Assembly: GCA_030435675.1 (NCBI GenBank)
Contig: CM059622.1
Coordinates: 2,294,001-2,358,000, forward strand
Source: Steinernema hermaphroditum
Lineage: Eukaryota; Nematoda; Chromadorea; Rhabditida; Steinernematidae
Direction of reading: 5' to 3'
DNA: 64,000 nt
Shown here: positions 61,081-64,000 of the stretch, one piece after another
Numbering within the stretch: the first letter of the stretch is position 1
Layout of the letters: each line of letters starts with the position of its first letter
Translations under genes and position numbers: made by a program
The notes under the pieces: model-generated
Database searches by the model: none
What the model was told of the DNA's origin: nothing
What the model saw: only the letters and a program-made list of their open reading frames with translations

Positions 61081-61154
61081 GCCGCCATAGCTCAGTCGGT
61101 TAGAGCGTGGGTCTAATAAGCCCAAGGTCGCAGGTTCGACCCCTGCTGGCGGCA
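61081..61154 (+). tRNA. tRNA-Ile (AAT)
   Basis: Identical to the gene at 57674-57747. The 61-62 kb segment after it repeats the spacing to a minus-strand tRNA-Val seen at 57.7-57.95 kb. Confidence 0.95.
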
Positions 61155-61286
61155 GAACTTTTGCTCTTCTCAACAGTTCTGCCACGAATAATTCCTTTTT
61201 TTGTGTCTATCTCATTATATTGGACAGTGGGATTCCACGTAATAAAGAGAATAACCATTTTTTCCCCACAAAACACCAAAAGATTC

Positions 61287-61359
61287 TGATCTCGGGCGGG
61301 CTCGAACCGCCGGCCTTCTGTGTGTTAGACAGATGTGATAACCACTACACCACGAGACC
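61287..61359 (-). tRNA. tRNA-Val (AAC)
   Basis: 73 nt. Acceptor GGTCTCG pairs CGAGATC with one G-T wobble, D arm GTGTAGTGGTTATCAC, anticodon AAC, T arm GGCGGTTCGAGCCC fully paired. Confidence 0.92.
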
Positions 61360-61406
61360 TTCTGTCTTTAGTCTAACCATGTAACACTTGACACTGGAAC
61401 CAGTTC

Positions 61407-61660
61407 TCACATCACCTTTGGTTGTGGTTTGATCACTTTCTGCCTCGAGTTTTGTCTTCCTCTTCTGTTCCTTATCACTTCCATATGCTCTCTCGAGATA
61501 AGCTCCTCCAATCGGCACATATCGATCAGTTTCTCGGCCTTTTTCTCTGCGCTAGGGCAATGTTGTATTCTTGCACAGTTCAAGATATCCTCAATGTTCA
61601 CCGATTTGTTGTCGCCGCAATACGGTGTCTGTGGTACTGTGTCATGTTTCAGCTTTGCCC
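61407..61660 (-). CDS. Unrecognised C-terminal exon
   Basis: Open minus-strand frame: VPQTPYCGDNKSVNIEDILN, then CARIQHCPSAEKKAEKLIDM, LEELISREHMEVIRNRRGRQ and a stop. Regular helix-like composition suggests protein. The exon would begin near 61660 after a weak AATTTAAAG acceptor; no upstream exon or start was found. Could be a decayed gene end. Confidence 0.35.
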
Positions 61661-61892
61661 TTTAAATTAATTTAGGAAAATTTTATTAATCTTCTTGGAG
61701 TGGTATGGTCGATGGCACGATTTCCAAACACGCCAGAGACTAAAGTATCCAAGACTGTACGAGGTAAGACTGTACTTTACGACTGTACTTTATAAGACTG
61801 TACTTTATAACGTGGAATCCCATTGTGCAATATAATGAGATAGACACAACAAGGAATTATTTGTGACAAACTGTAGAGTAGAGCAAAAGATT

Positions 61893-61966
61893 TGCCGCCA
61901 GCAGGGGTCGAACCTGCGACCTTGGGCTTATTAGACCCACGTTCTAACCGACTGAGCTATGGCGGC
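61893..61966 (-). tRNA. tRNA-Ile (AAT)
   Basis: Same as 57674 but inverted, with one change in the anticodon-stem region (GAACG for GAGCG). The 5' end overlaps by 8 bases the ATG-containing start of the membrane-protein frame. Confidence 0.9.
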
Positions 61967-63283
61967 CCGTTGGAAACGTGCAGCTGAAACTGATCACTTT
62001 CAGAATGGTTTCTTTGTGTCGACAGTTACAGCTACAGCCATAGCTTTAGCCAATCGGTTTACAATTTTTGATGACATCATAAATGACATCGCCGGATTGT
62101 TCGTTATCTGTCTAGCCGTTGGAGAGCTATGTCTGTCGTATCATCACAAGTATCGGCTGCTGTCCGGAAATATCAGGGTTATACAGGTAATATATAATCT
62201 TTCAAATGAAAATTGAATTTTTACAGTTTATCGCCATAGGTATCCTTGTTACGAACGCGTCCTATAGAGTTCACTGCGCTCTGAATCATCCGGATACGGT
62301 AGACTTGGATACAGACCCTCAAGACCTAATCAAAAGCAATCCAGTAGACCTCGAAGTTGAAGCAATTCAACTAAGGTTCATTTTGACTCTGATTATAGCC
62401 ATGGCACCAATGCTGTGCTTAATCGATTTCAGAACTGTTCTTAGGTTGGACAACTACTCGTGTGGTATTTATAGCAGCATTTTTTCTGAGGTAAGCATGC
62501 TTCTTATGTTGTTGGATCTGAAGAATTTCTAGGAGAAACTATCTTCTCTCCTTGGATATGGCCAAGCTTTCAAAAAGACCACAGTGATAGTGTTGCTCAG
62601 CTATCTTTTGCGTCTGCTTATTGGAAAAGAAGACATATCGGCAGTCTACCTGAGCACTTTGATCTACTTTGTTGCATCGACTGTTTTACTGTACGGTATG
62701 CTGACTGAAAAGAGAGGATTGTGGTACACGGCTCTGTTTGGAGAACGTCTGGTAAGTAATTTGTGCAGATAGGCCACTGAATAGAGACTATATCCCTATC
62801 CCTTACAAGTGCCTTTGTGGAAAGTAACAGCCGTTGAGATATAGCGATACAGACTTTGTCTTAATATGTCCTCGGTAGTATAGTGGTGAGTATCCGCGCC
62901 TGTCACGTGCGAGACCCGGGTTCGATTCCCGGCCGGGGAGTAACTTTTTTTCTTATTGTTCTTCATTTCGTATTGCTTCTAAATTTGCTTAATTTTCAAG
63001 ACTTAGGATGTCACTTAATTGACTTCTTTCATGACCACTGTGACAACCCTGCATCTAGCAAAGAAAAGCTCGCCATATTTAACTTTGCACTTATATTTCT
63101 GCTACTCCCCTGTTTTCAGATCAACGACATCTACTTCTTCGGCAAACAGCAGAGCGAATTTCTCCTTTTCCCATTTGGTAAGTTACTGTTACCTTCGCCC
63201 AGGTCGTCCCTTCATTACTTTACTACTTTGTCTCTTTCTTTGCTAAAGAGAAGACAGTAAATAGGAACCGGCCTGCGATGTGA
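61959..63283 (+). CDS. Multi-pass membrane protein, unknown
   Basis: Exons 61959-62186, 62227-62490, 62533-62751 and 63120-63177 join in frame; a short last exon at 63258-63283 is uncertain (264 aa in total). At least six hydrophobic helices: VSTVTATAIALANRF, IAGLFVICLAVGELCLSY, FIAIGILVTNASYRVHCAL, FILTLIIAMAPMLCLIDF, VIVLLSYLLRLLI and LIYFVASTVLLYGML. The first Met lies within the opposite-strand tRNA-Ile, so the true start may be different (a CTTTCAG acceptor at 62002-62004 has no in-frame Met soon after). Intron 3 holds a tRNA-Asp gene. Family not recognised; a nematode receptor-like or lipid-scramblase-like protein is possible. Confidence 0.55.
62869..62940 (+). tRNA. tRNA-Asp (GTC), inside an intron
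   Basis: 72 nt, identical to the intact copy at 34728. It lies within intron 3 of the multi-pass membrane protein, same strand. Confidence 0.94.
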
Positions 63284-63429
63284 CTAACTTGTACATTGAC
63301 GACGGTCCGTACTGTTCGGCAAGTTGGCAACTTGTTTTGATGGTACACACATTACCACCAAAACGATCGAAAACAATGATGTTAAGTAAAATTGCTCCGA
63401 GTTTTCTTTTGAAAAAAAGCAGGAAGTAA

Positions 63430-63820
63430 ATGGTAGTGAGTGACTCATCGAAGCGGCACCATACGAAGCTAGGATATGCCCAGTCAACGAAGCAAAAAGA
63501 CGAAATTTCAGTGAAAGACTACAGCATCGCAATCGTCGCCTTCAACACCTTCCTCGTCTACGAGACCCTTCTCAAACTTGCCTGTGTTCGAGCCTTCATT
63601 CACCACATCTGCTGCATCAGAAGGTTGAAGGATATGGGGTAAGCATTATAAAGTCTCTTTTGGAGAACCTTGTTTCAGCCTGCTTCAACTCGTCCGTCGG
63701 GAATACCGTATCCGCTACGTATACGTGCCCTCCTATGAAGACAGAGAGCGCCACGTCGTCATAAAGTACATAGTGGATGGTCTTCGAGAAATGGTCCTGG
63801 ACAAGGAGCTCCTCGTGTGA
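63430..63820 (+). CDS. Hypothetical protein
   Basis: Exons 63430-63638 and 63679-63820 join in frame through a 40-bp intron (116 aa). A hydrophobic stretch (YSIAIVAFNTFLVYETLLKL) and a C-terminal charged region (VRREYRIRYVYVPSYEDRER, YIVDGLREMVLDKELLV) are visible. An AAAAGCAG acceptor lies 7 bp before the ATG. Follows the membrane-protein gene by 146 bp, an operon-like spacing. Family not recognised. Confidence 0.5.
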
Positions 63821-64000
63821 GCGACGACCTCTCTGTCGCTCTTTGATCTTCGTGACGGTGTTCCGCCAACTCGGAAAACAGGTCGCCTCTCGGATGGGAA
63901 GGCGCCGCCCCGAAATTCGCCGACAATCCTAGGGCCATTCAAAGGAACATTTCTTGTGGTCGAGCCTTCATTTGATGGTTTTTCGAAGCTCTTCATTTTG
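63821..64000. other. Window end, nothing recognised
   Basis: Last 180 bp. Only an open frame on the opposite strand of the preceding gene, without domain content. Confidence 0.4.

Overview
The window looks like nuclear DNA of a nematode. Introns are mostly 42-60 bp with TTTCAG/TTTAG 3' ends. Many start codons sit a few bases after such an acceptor with no upstream exon, as expected for spliced-leader trans-splicing. Same-strand genes lie 160-360 bp apart, as in operons. Protein content is metazoan (Frizzled, Kelch-like 20, exocyst, complex I, MFF). The genus cannot be decided from sequence alone. All exon maps were built by hand by joining reading frames; each stated map keeps frame, but UTRs, SL sites and some terminal exons are inferred.

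Left third (1-20 kb). Plus strand: exocyst EXOC8, an NDUFV3-like complex I subunit, ATP synthase gamma and an Elongin-A-like protein. Minus strand: an operon-like run NOG1 (pseudogene) > RRP8 > MFF, in which the MFF frame is interrupted by a UAG inside its coiled coil. Then a 94-bp-arm perfect palindrome, prohibitin-2, a 46-bp minisatellite, a small secreted-protein gene bracketed by inverted GCGCCAAA-rich arrays, and a three-copy unrecognised family with direct and inverted duplications.

Middle (20-46 kb). Casein kinase II beta and tRNA-dihydrouridine synthase 3 form a likely minus-strand pair, divergent from a Kelch-like 20 gene that carries a small membrane-protein gene on the opposite strand in one intron. 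A 7.4-kb gene-poor region follows, then a Frizzled receptor with a 3.4-kb first intron; both non-coding blocks hold GC-rich islands with repeated TTTATG-type words. Next come tRNA-Trp and eEF1A.

Right part (46-64 kb). A GAK/auxilin-like protein has apparently lost the key residues of both its kinase and J domains. Five intronless FCP1-type (FCPH + BRCT) phosphatase genes lie in 12 kb: one is frameshifted, one lacks a metal-binding aspartate. The two right-hand copies are flanked by inverted tRNA-Ile/tRNA-Val cassettes. Guanylate kinase, decayed Tc1/mariner elements and two unrecognised genes complete the window.

The points most worth follow-up are the MFF in-frame UAG, the doubly degenerate GAK-like protein, and the FCP1-like expansion in a tRNA-rich inverted-repeat landscape.
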